Source: CAG-791 sp045113775 (GTDB lineage: Bacteria; Bacillota; Clostridia; Lachnospirales; Lachnospiraceae). Taken from it: DNA of 20,475 nt. The notes beneath the pieces are model-generated. The model saw only the letters and a program-made list of their open reading frames with translations. It was not told the origin of the DNA and did not search any database. Positions 7,863-15,086 of this stretch are shown here, in pieces; positions within the stretch are counted from its first letter, which is position 1; the number at the start of each line of letters is the position of its first letter. The translations under genes and the position numbers were made by a program. Where the stretch lies: positions 1 to 20,475 of the forward strand of contig JBGUJH010000133.1 of the NCBI GenBank assembly GCA_045113775.1. The letters are read 5' to 3'.

Positions 7863-8801
7863 TCAGCGCTCCGTAGTGAGTCCCTGTCCGGGCACGACTT
7901 TGGCGCCCAGAAGAAAGGCCTGCACGCTCATGCGCTTCTTGCCCTCATACTGCACTTCTTTCAGTGCCAGGACGCCCTCTCCGCAATTGACATAGATAGT
8001 GTCCTTATCTGTTCCGGCGACCGTTCCGGGCTCTCCCTCCGGCTTCCGGTCAGAGACGGAAGAAGCCCAGATCTTGAGCATCTTGCCGTTCATAAATGTA
8101 TATGCTCCCGGCCAGCTGTTGAGGCCGCGCACAAGCCGCTCGATCTTCTCAGCGGGCATAGTCCAGTCGATATTCCCCATTTCCTTTTTGAGCATGGAAG
8201 CATAACTGGAGGCGCTCGCATCCTGTTTTACGGGACTGAGCGTGCCCTGCTCGATCATGGGGAGAGCCTTCACGAGGAGCTCTCCGCCCAGCTTTGCCAT
8301 CTTGTTGTACAGGCTCTCGCCTGTCTCGTCCGCTGCCAGCGGGATCTCCTCCTGAAGCAGGATATCGCCGGTATCGAGTCCGACGTCCATCTGCATGATG
8401 GTCACGCCGCTCTTCTCCTCGCCGTTAATGACCGCCCACTGGATCGGCGCGGCGCCTCTGTATTTTGGCAAAAGAGACGCGTGCACATTTACACAGCCAT
8501 AACGGGGCAGCTCCAGGATCTCTTTGCTGAGGATCTGCCCGAACGCCGCTACCACGATCAGATCAGGCGCCTCTTCGCGCAGTCTCTGCACTGCTTCCGG
8601 ATTCTTCACCTTAACGGGTGAGAAAACGGGGATTCCCCATCGGTCCGCGCACTCATGAACAGGTGTCTTTATGACTCCCCTGCCTCTTCCCTTGGGTCTG
8701 TCGGGCTGTGTCACCGCAAGAGTGACCTCGCAGCCGCTCTTCATCATAGTATCCAGTACTTCCGCCGCCAGGTCAGGCGTTCCCATAAATACGATCTTCA
8801 A
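7863..8801 (-). CDS. fmt: Methionyl-tRNA formyltransferase (TTG start)
   Basis: Fmt transfers a formyl group from 10-formyltetrahydrofolate to initiator Met-tRNA. The formyltransferase core is complete: MGTPDLAAEVL at the N-terminus, TQPDRPKGRG (31-40), and NVHASLLPKYRGAAPIQWA with catalytic Asn105 and His107. The conserved acidic residue is Asp143 in GLDTGD. The C-terminal OB-like domain follows from about 205 (MPAEKIERLVRGLNSWPGA). The length of 312 residues is standard. The start is a TTG sharing four bases (TTGA) with the def stop codon. AGGAGG is 13 bases upstream, longer than ideal, so translational coupling to def is likely. ATG at codon 6 is rejected because it would remove the first beta strand. 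def directly upstream encodes the enzyme that removes the same formyl group. Confidence 0.97.
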   Translation of the reverse strand: MKIVFMGTPDLAAEVLDTMMKSGCEVTLAVTQPDRPKGRGRGVIKTPVHECADRWGIPVFSPVKVKNPEAVQRLREEAPDLIVVAAFGQILSKEILELPRYGCVNVHASLLPKYRGAAPIQWAVINGEEKSGVTIMQMDVGLDTGDILLQEEIPLAADETGESLYNKMAKLGGELLVKALPMIEQGTLSPVKQDASASSYASMLKKEMGNIDWTMPAEKIERLVRGLNSWPGAYTFMNGKMLKIWASSVSDRKPEGEPGTVAGTDKDTIYVNCGEGVLALKEVQYEGKKRMSVQAFLLGAKVVPGQGLTTER

Positions 8802-9325
8802 GACTGCTTCTCTGCCTCCTGTGCTTCTGCTTCTTCCTGCGCCATCATCTCTTCGAGCTCTTCATTCGTGTAGAGCTTGCCTTCCACGAGCTCCACGTAC
8901 ATATGGCCTTCCAGGTGGTCAAGCTCATGGCAGATCGCTCTCGCCAGAAGTCCCTCTCCCTCAACTGTGAACTCCTGCATATTCTCATCCAGGGCCTTCG
9001 CGATCACATGGTTGGGTCTCGTGACCTGTCCGCTCTTGCCGGGCACGGAAAGGCAGCCTTCCCAGCCGGTCTGCTCGCCGTCCTGCTCGATGATCTCAGG
9101 GTTGATCATTACAATGGGCTGGTCCTGGTTCTCGCTCACGTCGATGACGACGATCCTCTTGAGCATTCCGACCTGGGGCGCCGCAAGTCCGACGCCATCG
9201 GAATCATACATCGTCTCTTTCATATCCGCGATCAGCTGGCTGAGCTTGGGAGTCATCTCCTTCACTGTTTTGGCTTTCTTTCCAAGTACCGGGTCTCCCA
9301 GTTCTCTGATCAATCTAAGTGCCAT
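8798..9325 (-). CDS. def: Peptide deformylase
   Basis: A metalloenzyme that removes the formyl group from the N-terminal methionine of new proteins at the ribosome exit tunnel. All three family motifs are present: GVGLAAPQ (44-51), EGCLS with metal ligand Cys91, and HELDH with ligands His133 and His137 and catalytic Glu134. The length of 175 includes a glutamate- and alanine-rich C-terminal tail of about 25 residues beyond the catalytic core. The ATG start is preceded by GGCGGAAAG within about 15 bases, a modest ribosome-binding site. The priA stop is 47 bases upstream, and the end overlaps fmt by four bases. Confidence 0.97.
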   Translation of the reverse strand: MALRLIRELGDPVLGKKAKTVKEMTPKLSQLIADMKETMYDSDGVGLAAPQVGMLKRIVVIDVSENQDQPIVMINPEIIEQDGEQTGWEGCLSVPGKSGQVTRPNHVIAKALDENMQEFTVEGEGLLARAICHELDHLEGHMYVELVEGKLYTNEELEEMMAQEEAEAQEAEKQS

Positions 9326-9372
9326 ATTCTTTCCGCCTTTCTTGCTTTGTTAACCTTGTATTATCTGTCCGG

Positions 9373-11625
9373 TCAATACGCCGTGACAGGGTCAAAATCA
9401 AACTGCACCTGGACCTGCGGGTCTCTGCCGATCTTCACCAGATACGCCAGGAACGCTTCCGCGCGGTCCTTACATCTCACAAGTTTATCATAGTTTATAT
9501 CTTTAATGTAAATTACATACCTGTATTGGTCGCGGATCTTGGTGAGAGCTCCTTTAGCCGGTCCGATCACCAGCGCTTCGGGGTCATCCCTCACAAAAAG
9601 CTCCCTGAGCTGGCCTGCCAGCCCTTCCGCCTTGTCCTCGTCTTCAGACTGCATCTGCACGCACAGCATGTGCGCCGCCGGCGGATACAGAAGAAGTGAG
9701 CGGTAGCGCATCTCTTCCTCGTAAAAGCCCTCGTAGTCCTGGAGGGATGCATATTGCACCGCGTAGTTCTCAGGCTGATAAGTCTGGATCACGACGTTAC
9801 CGGGCACTTCTCCCCTTCCCGCTCGTCCGGCCGCCTGTGTCAGCAGCTGGAAAGTGCGCTCGGCCGCCCGGTAATCTCCCGCATACAGCGACATATCCGC
9901 CAGCAGGATCCCGACCAGTGTCACTCCGGGGAAATCGTGTCCCTTGACGATCATCTGCGTTCCCACCAGGATATCCGCTTCCCGGTTGGCAAAAGAGGAA
10001 AGGATCTTATCGTAGCTTCCCTTCCTGGAAGTCGTATCCGCGTCCAGGCGCAGAACACGCGCCCCGGGATACCTTATCTTCAGATGCTCTTCGATCTGCT
10101 CGGTCCCTGCCCTGAAGCCGGAGATATAAGGAGATCCGCACTCCGGACACTCTTTCACGCCGGGCCTCTCAAATCCGCAGTAGTGGCAGACCAGCCTGCC
10201 CCCTTTGTGGAGGGAGAGAGATATATCGCAGTGCGGGCACTTGATGACTGTCCCACAGGACCGGCAGGATACAAATCCCGCCACACCGCGCCTGTTGAGG
10301 AACAAAATGGACTGTTCTCCCTTTTCCAACCTGTCCTGTACAAGGTCCTGCAGCCGCTCCGATAGTATCGACCGGTTTCCGTTTCTCAGCTCCTGGCGAA
10401 GGTCCGCGATCTCGACAGAAGGGAGCGTCCCGCCTGTGAGGCGCTCCGTGAGTGTGTAGAGCCGGTATTCCCCTGTCTGCGCCTTATAATAGGAATCCAG
10501 GGAAGGCGTCGCGCTTCCCAGCACCACGCAGGCGTGCTTGAGCCTCGCCAGTTCCTGCGCGACTTCGCGCGTGTGATATTTTGGCATCGACTCGTTCTTG
10601 TAGCTGCCCTCATGCTCTTCGTCAATGACAATTACGCCCAGGTCCGCGAAGGGGGTGAACAGCGCGCTCCTGGGACCGATGATGACGTCGATCTCCCCCC
10701 GTCTTGCCCGCTCCCACTGGTCCGCCTTCTCGCTCTCCGACAGAGATGAGTTCATCACCGACACTCTCTCGCCAAAATATCGATAGAACCGGAGCAGCGT
10801 CTGATAAGTGAGGGCGATCTCCGGGATCAGCATGATCGCTTTCTTTCCGCGTTCGCAGATTCCCTTGATGATGGAGATGTAAACTTCTGTCTTTCCGCTT
10901 CCTGTGATCCCGTGGATCAGGCTGACCGTGCTCTTTCCGGCGTCATAATCGGCCAATACGCCTTCTACGATCGCTTTCTGCGAATCGCTCAGTTCCTTTT
11001 GATCCGCCTCGGTCTTCTCAAAAGAGACGGGATTACGGAAAGATTCCTCCTCCGTGACCCTGATCACGCCGGCCGATGACATTGCCCGGATGACCGGAGC
11101 TGTGATGTGGAGCTTTCCCGTGACCAGACTGTAAGGCTGTCTTGGGACCTCCAGAAGTTCCCGCAGAAGCCTCTCTCTCGCCACCTGGTGCTTGCGGACA
11201 TAAACTGCCAGCTGTTTTTCCGCCTCTTCGCGGGGCATTGCCAGCTCGATCTCTCTGGTCTTGATCGGTTTTCCCGGCTTTCGCGAAGTCAGGACCGTTT
11301 TCAGGGCGGCTGCCATCGTTGAGCCGTACCTGCGCTTCATCCACGCGGCCAGGGCGATCGCCGTCGCGCCGTCGTCGTCCTCGCTGTAGCCGCTGTCGTT
11401 CACCGGAAGCTCCGCGATCTCCTTCACTTTATCCGGGTCATAGCCGCACTCGTCCTTCAGCGCGATGACATATCCCTTGCGGATCACGTTCGCCTTGCCA
11501 AAAGGCACCATAACAAGACTCCCGGGCTGCAGGACGTCCTGCATCCTCCCGGGAACCTTGTACGTGAACGGTCTGTCCAGCTTGTTATAAGCAATATCGA
11601 TGATAACCTCTGCGTATTTGCTCAA
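9373..11625 (-). CDS. priA: Primosomal replication restart helicase PriA (TTG start)
   Basis: PriA is a superfamily 2 helicase that reloads the replisome at stalled forks. The N-terminal DNA-binding domain (about 1-110) begins with VIIDIAYNKLDRPFTY. The helicase core has Walker A GITGSGKTE (239-247), DEEH (335-338), GSATPS (370-375) and the QAAGRAGRG motif VI. Between the helicase lobes are eight zinc-binding cysteines in four CxxC pairs: 454/457, 463/466, 480/483 and 493/496. The length of 750 is typical. The only plausible start is TTG at 11625; there is no nearby ATG. An AGGAG at the murE stop is about 13 bases away and an AGGA is closer, so the ribosome-binding site is not ideal. murE ends 17 bases upstream. 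Confidence 0.97.
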   Translation of the reverse strand: MSKYAEVIIDIAYNKLDRPFTYKVPGRMQDVLQPGSLVMVPFGKANVIRKGYVIALKDECGYDPDKVKEIAELPVNDSGYSEDDDGATAIALAAWMKRRYGSTMAAALKTVLTSRKPGKPIKTREIELAMPREEAEKQLAVYVRKHQVARERLLRELLEVPRQPYSLVTGKLHITAPVIRAMSSAGVIRVTEEESFRNPVSFEKTEADQKELSDSQKAIVEGVLADYDAGKSTVSLIHGITGSGKTEVYISIIKGICERGKKAIMLIPEIALTYQTLLRFYRYFGERVSVMNSSLSESEKADQWERARRGEIDVIIGPRSALFTPFADLGVIVIDEEHEGSYKNESMPKYHTREVAQELARLKHACVVLGSATPSLDSYYKAQTGEYRLYTLTERLTGGTLPSVEIADLRQELRNGNRSILSERLQDLVQDRLEKGEQSILFLNRRGVAGFVSCRSCGTVIKCPHCDISLSLHKGGRLVCHYCGFERPGVKECPECGSPYISGFRAGTEQIEEHLKIRYPGARVLRLDADTTSRKGSYDKILSSFANREADILVGTQMIVKGHDFPGVTLVGILLADMSLYAGDYRAAERTFQLLTQAAGRAGRGEVPGNVVIQTYQPENYAVQYASLQDYEGFYEEEMRYRSLLLYPPAAHMLCVQMQSEDEDKAEGLAGQLRELFVRDDPEALVIGPAKGALTKIRDQYRYVIYIKDINYDKLVRCKDRAEAFLAYLVKIGRDPQVQVQFDFDPVTAY

Positions 11626-11642
11626 ATCCTGTCCGTCTCTCC

Positions 11643-13163
11643 TCAGGCTTCCTCCAGGATCTCCCTGATCAGGACGCGCTCATCCATGGGATACTTGTGT
11701 CCCTTGATCTCCTGGTAGTCCTCGTGACCTTTGCCGGCCAGAACGACGATATCTCCGGGCTCTCCGTTGCGGATCGCATAGCGGATCGCGTCTTTCCTGT
11801 CAGGAATTGTCACATATTTGCCGTCCGTGCGGGAAATTCCCGTCACGATATCCTCTATGATCTCCATCGGCTCCTCATCTCTGGGGTTGTCCGACGTGAT
11901 GATACTGAGCTCCGCGAGCTTCCCGCTGACCTCTCCCATCTCGAAGCGGCGGAGCTTCGAGCGGTTGCCGCCGCAGCCGAACAGGCAGACAAGCCTGTGG
12001 GGCTCGTATTCGCGCAGTGTAGACAGAAGGCTCTCCAGAGCCATCGCGTTGTGCGCGTAGTCGATCATCAGCGTGAAGTCGTCGCTGACCTTGACCATCT
12101 CGATCCTTCCTCTTACATGGACTTTAAGCAGGGCCTTCTTCACTTCCTCCGCTGTCACGCCGAAGTGTCTGCACACCGCGATCGCGCACAGCGCGTTGTA
12201 GACACTGAAGCGGCCCGGTGCGGGTACTTCCGCGTGGAAATCCATGAGTCCCTTTACGTCGAAGGAGACGCCCAGTTCTCCGGGTTCCTTGATCAGCTGC
12301 AGGTTCTCCGCGTACAGATCCGCGCCGGGATTCATTCCGTAAGTCTCTACGCTGCAGGTGTGGCCGTCCATGATCTGCCTGTAATACTTGTCGTCCGCAT
12401 TGAAAATACCGACTCTGCACTGCCTGAAGAGAAGGCTCTTGCACTGGAGATAGTCATCGAAATCGTCGTGCTCATTAGGCCCGATATGGTCCGGTGAGAG
12501 GTTGGTAAAAATACCGATGTCGAACAAAAATCCCTGTGTCCTGTGCAGTTTCAGGGCCTGGGAGGAGACCTCCATGACCACGGCCTGGATGCCGGCATCC
12601 GCCATATCACGGAATGTCTTCTGCAGGACTGTGGATTCGGGCGTTGTGTTGTTTGCCGGGATCTTCACGTCGCCGTAGAGGATCTCGATCGTTCCGATGA
12701 GGCCCACTTTAAAGCCTGCCGCCTCCAGGATAGACTTCACCATATATGTGGTAGTAGTTTTACCCTTGGTCCCGGTCACACCGATGATCTTCATGCGGGA
12801 AGCAGGATTTCCGTAATAAGCGGCCGCTATATAAGCCATGGCGTATCTGCTGTCCTGCACCCTTATGATGACAGGATCCTTCACAGGCGTCTTCCCCTCC
12901 AGGTCGGACAGATCCAGGTCTTCCTGCACCACCAGCGCGGCCGCGCCGTCGAGCAGCACCTGCCTTGCAAATTCATGTCCGTTTCTGACTGCGCCTTTGA
13001 TGCAGAAGAAGAGGCAGTTTTCAGTGACCTTCCTCGAGTCGTTGACGATCCCGCTGATCTGCGTCCCGCGAAGGGCGCGGACCTTATCGTGATCCGTGAT
13101 GACCTCTCCTGCCAGAGTATTAAAGTGATAATCCAGTTTGCTGATCAGTTCTGCGATCTTCAT
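11643..13163 (-). CDS. murE: UDP-MurNAc-tripeptide synthetase MurE, meso-diaminopimelate type
   Basis: A cytoplasmic Mur ligase that adds the third stem-peptide residue to UDP-MurNAc-L-Ala-D-Glu. The N-terminal UDP-binding domain (about 1-110) is followed by the ATP-binding P-loop GTKGKTTT (131-138), where most MurE proteins have GTNGKT. NNTTPEST (171-178) follows. The usual DHLDYHG segment is replaced by DHIGPNEHDDFDDY (225-238), and Lys242 is the likely carbamylated lysine. The C-terminal ligase domain contains DNPRDEEP near 422-429; DNPR indicates meso-diaminopimelate rather than lysine as substrate. The length of 506 is usual. The ATG has AGGAG seven bases upstream, formed partly by the recJ stop codon (TAGGAG). 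It lies outside a division and cell wall gene cluster, so a second murE may exist elsewhere in this genome. Confidence 0.93.
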   Translation of the reverse strand: MKIAELISKLDYHFNTLAGEVITDHDKVRALRGTQISGIVNDSRKVTENCLFFCIKGAVRNGHEFARQVLLDGAAALVVQEDLDLSDLEGKTPVKDPVIIRVQDSRYAMAYIAAAYYGNPASRMKIIGVTGTKGKTTTTYMVKSILEAAGFKVGLIGTIEILYGDVKIPANNTTPESTVLQKTFRDMADAGIQAVVMEVSSQALKLHRTQGFLFDIGIFTNLSPDHIGPNEHDDFDDYLQCKSLLFRQCRVGIFNADDKYYRQIMDGHTCSVETYGMNPGADLYAENLQLIKEPGELGVSFDVKGLMDFHAEVPAPGRFSVYNALCAIAVCRHFGVTAEEVKKALLKVHVRGRIEMVKVSDDFTLMIDYAHNAMALESLLSTLREYEPHRLVCLFGCGGNRSKLRRFEMGEVSGKLAELSIITSDNPRDEEPMEIIEDIVTGISRTDGKYVTIPDRKDAIRYAIRNGEPGDIVVLAGKGHEDYQEIKGHKYPMDERVLIREILEEA

Positions 13164-13173
13164 ATTCTGTCTC

Positions 13174-14985
13174 CTAAATATGTATCCTGTAGTCTTTTAC
13201 AATGTACTGTATGCTCTCCCTGTCTTTCCAGACATTTATGTCGGGATAATATACCATATCTATTGTAACATTTCCGGCGCCTCTGAGAAGGTCTTCAAAG
13301 GTCCCTCTTCCTGCTGTTTCTTCTAAATTTTGCATAAAGACCTGCGCGTCCCCGAAGAGGATCAGGTCCATCTTCACGCCGGCATCGTCCTGCGCCGAAA
13401 ACCGGATCACATTTCTGTTCTTTCCCATTACTCTGGCGCCGAGGAGCCTTATATTTCTTGTGACGAAAAGCGGTTTGGGGTTCTGCGTGCCGCATGGTTC
13501 GAGCTTCTCCAGCTCTCTTGTCATGGAAAGGTTCAGAAACCTGGGCGGAAGCTCCATATCCACGCGGACCACTTCCTGCAGCTCCTCATCGGTGAGCGTG
13601 CAGTTCTCCTCGATCCTGCGCGAGAATTCTTCGAAATTCTCTTCCTTCATGGTAAGTCCGCCGGCCATCTTGTGACCGCCGAATTTGAGGAACAGGCCCT
13701 CACAGGCGTTCATCTGCGCGTACATGTCATAGCTCTCGATCGAGCGGCCCGAACCTTTGAGGATTCCGTTTCCGGTATCCGTCAGGACGAAAGTCGGCCT
13801 GTTCCGGCTCTCCTTGATCCGGCCTGCGATAATGCCGGCCAGAGATTCGTGACAGTCCCTGAGAAGAAGGACCAGAACGCGTCTGTCCTCCATTTTTTCC
13901 TCCTCGATCAGCGCCTGAGCCGCATCGGTCCCTTCTGCGGTCATACTCTTGCGGCTGTCGTTGAGATCCTTGAGCTGCTGCGCGCTCCTGAGCGCCTCGG
14001 AAGGATCTTCTTCCATAAACAGTTCCAGTCCTCTGTATGCGCTGTCCAGCCTGCCCGTCGCGTTAAGGCATGGACCGATCACAAAGCCCGCATGATACGT
14101 GGTCAGCGGGTTTCCGGATAGTCCCGTCACTTTCAGCAGAGACTGAAGTCCAAGATTGTCTGAAAAGGAGGCCTCTCCCAGTCCTTCCCTGACTATGATC
14201 CTGTTCTCATCAGCGAGCGGCATGACGTCGCATACCGTCGCAAGCCCTGCAAAAGGCAGCAGATAACGGACCAGTTCTCTGTATTTTGCGCTCGCTTTGC
14301 CTCCCCAGAGCCTCTCCGCGCACAGCTGGCAGATCTTAAAAGCGACCACCGCCCCGCAGATATCGGGAAACGGGTATCCCGGCTCCCCTGTCACGCTCTC
14401 CGGGATCTTGGGATCCACTACCGCGTCTGCCGGAGGCAGTATATATTCGAAGCTCCCGTCCTGCTGCACTTTGTAAGGCACTTCATGGTGATCTGTCACA
14501 ATGACCGTAAGTCCCATCTCCCCTGCGATCTTCAGCGGCTCGGATGCCGCGATTCCGTTGTCGCAGGTCATGATCGTGTCGACGCCGTCAGTTACCGCGC
14601 AGCGCACCAGCCTCTCGTTGATGCCGTAACCGTCTGTCATGCGCTCCGGCAGCATGGCGTCCGCCTTGCCTCCGAAAGCTCTGAGGGAATGCCACAGAAT
14701 AAACGAGGCGCAGATCCCGTCCACATCATAGTCTCCGATGATCCGGATCTTCTTTCCTTCCCGAATTTTCTCTGTCAAAATATCGACCGCCCTGACCGCG
14801 TCCGGAAGCAGCCGCGGGTCGTAGAGGTCATCGATCCTTCCGCCCAGGAACCGCTTCGTCTCTTCGACGCCGATCACGTCCCTGTTGCGGATCAGACGGG
14901 CAAGAACCGGGGAGATCCCGCAGGTGCGCGCTATCAAATTAAAATCCGCTCTCTTGGCGGTGACTATCCATTTCTTGTTTTTCAT
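13174..14985 (-). CDS. recJ: Single-stranded-DNA-specific exonuclease RecJ
   Basis: A 5'-3' exonuclease for recombination and mismatch repair. The DHH-family metal-binding motifs are in order: DYDVDG (85-90), CDNG (141-144), DHH (165-167) and VVDPKIPE (189-196). GPCLNATGRLDSA (304-316) matches the RecJ GPRxNAxGR signature, with Cys in place of Arg. The DHHA1 domain has GGHKMAGGL near 437. An OB-like domain with EPCGTQNPKPLF follows. The length of 603 is within the family range, and there is no large C-terminal extension. ATG is preceded by AGGAG eight bases upstream. A hairpin and the secDF terminator lie between it and secDF, and I see no promoter of its own. The TAG stop forms part of the murE ribosome-binding site. 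Confidence 0.96.
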   Translation of the reverse strand: MKNKKWIVTAKRADFNLIARTCGISPVLARLIRNRDVIGVEETKRFLGGRIDDLYDPRLLPDAVRAVDILTEKIREGKKIRIIGDYDVDGICASFILWHSLRAFGGKADAMLPERMTDGYGINERLVRCAVTDGVDTIMTCDNGIAASEPLKIAGEMGLTVIVTDHHEVPYKVQQDGSFEYILPPADAVVDPKIPESVTGEPGYPFPDICGAVVAFKICQLCAERLWGGKASAKYRELVRYLLPFAGLATVCDVMPLADENRIIVREGLGEASFSDNLGLQSLLKVTGLSGNPLTTYHAGFVIGPCLNATGRLDSAYRGLELFMEEDPSEALRSAQQLKDLNDSRKSMTAEGTDAAQALIEEEKMEDRRVLVLLLRDCHESLAGIIAGRIKESRNRPTFVLTDTGNGILKGSGRSIESYDMYAQMNACEGLFLKFGGHKMAGGLTMKEENFEEFSRRIEENCTLTDEELQEVVRVDMELPPRFLNLSMTRELEKLEPCGTQNPKPLFVTRNIRLLGARVMGKNRNVIRFSAQDDAGVKMDLILFGDAQVFMQNLEETAGRGTFEDLLRGAGNVTIDMVYYPDINVWKDRESIQYIVKDYRIHI

Positions 14986-15011
14986 CCTGCCGGCTCCTGG
15001 CTGTCCTTGCC

Positions 15012-15032
15012 GCGGCCCGCTTTACGAGCCGC
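15012..15032 (-). repeat. Small hairpin motif, copy 2 (before recJ)
   Basis: On the minus strand GCGGCTCGT-AAA-GCGGGCCGC folds into nine pairs, two of them G-U, between the secDF terminator and the recJ ribosome-binding site. Nineteen bases are shared with 7836-7854 at 17 positions. The related copy is also in an intercistronic gap next to another hairpin. Confidence 0.55.
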
Positions 15033-15038
15033 AAATGG

Positions 15039-15070
15039 AAAAAGGAAGGGAACGGAGACGATCCGTTCCC
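15039..15070 (-). terminator. Intrinsic terminator after secDF
   Basis: On the minus strand GGGAACGGA (15070-15062) pairs perfectly with TCCGTTCCC (15056-15048) around a five-base loop. It is followed by TTCC and then five T residues (15043-15039). It begins 16 bases after the secDF stop. The TTCC between stem and T-run may allow some readthrough into recJ. Confidence 0.85.
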
Positions 15071-15086
15071 TCGCATGGTTTCAGTA

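Noticed and set aside
9326..9372. Possible internal promoter before def (GATAAT with upstream TTGACC)
   Set aside because: The spacings to the available TTGAC boxes are about 24 bases or too short, so no acceptable sigma-A promoter can be built.
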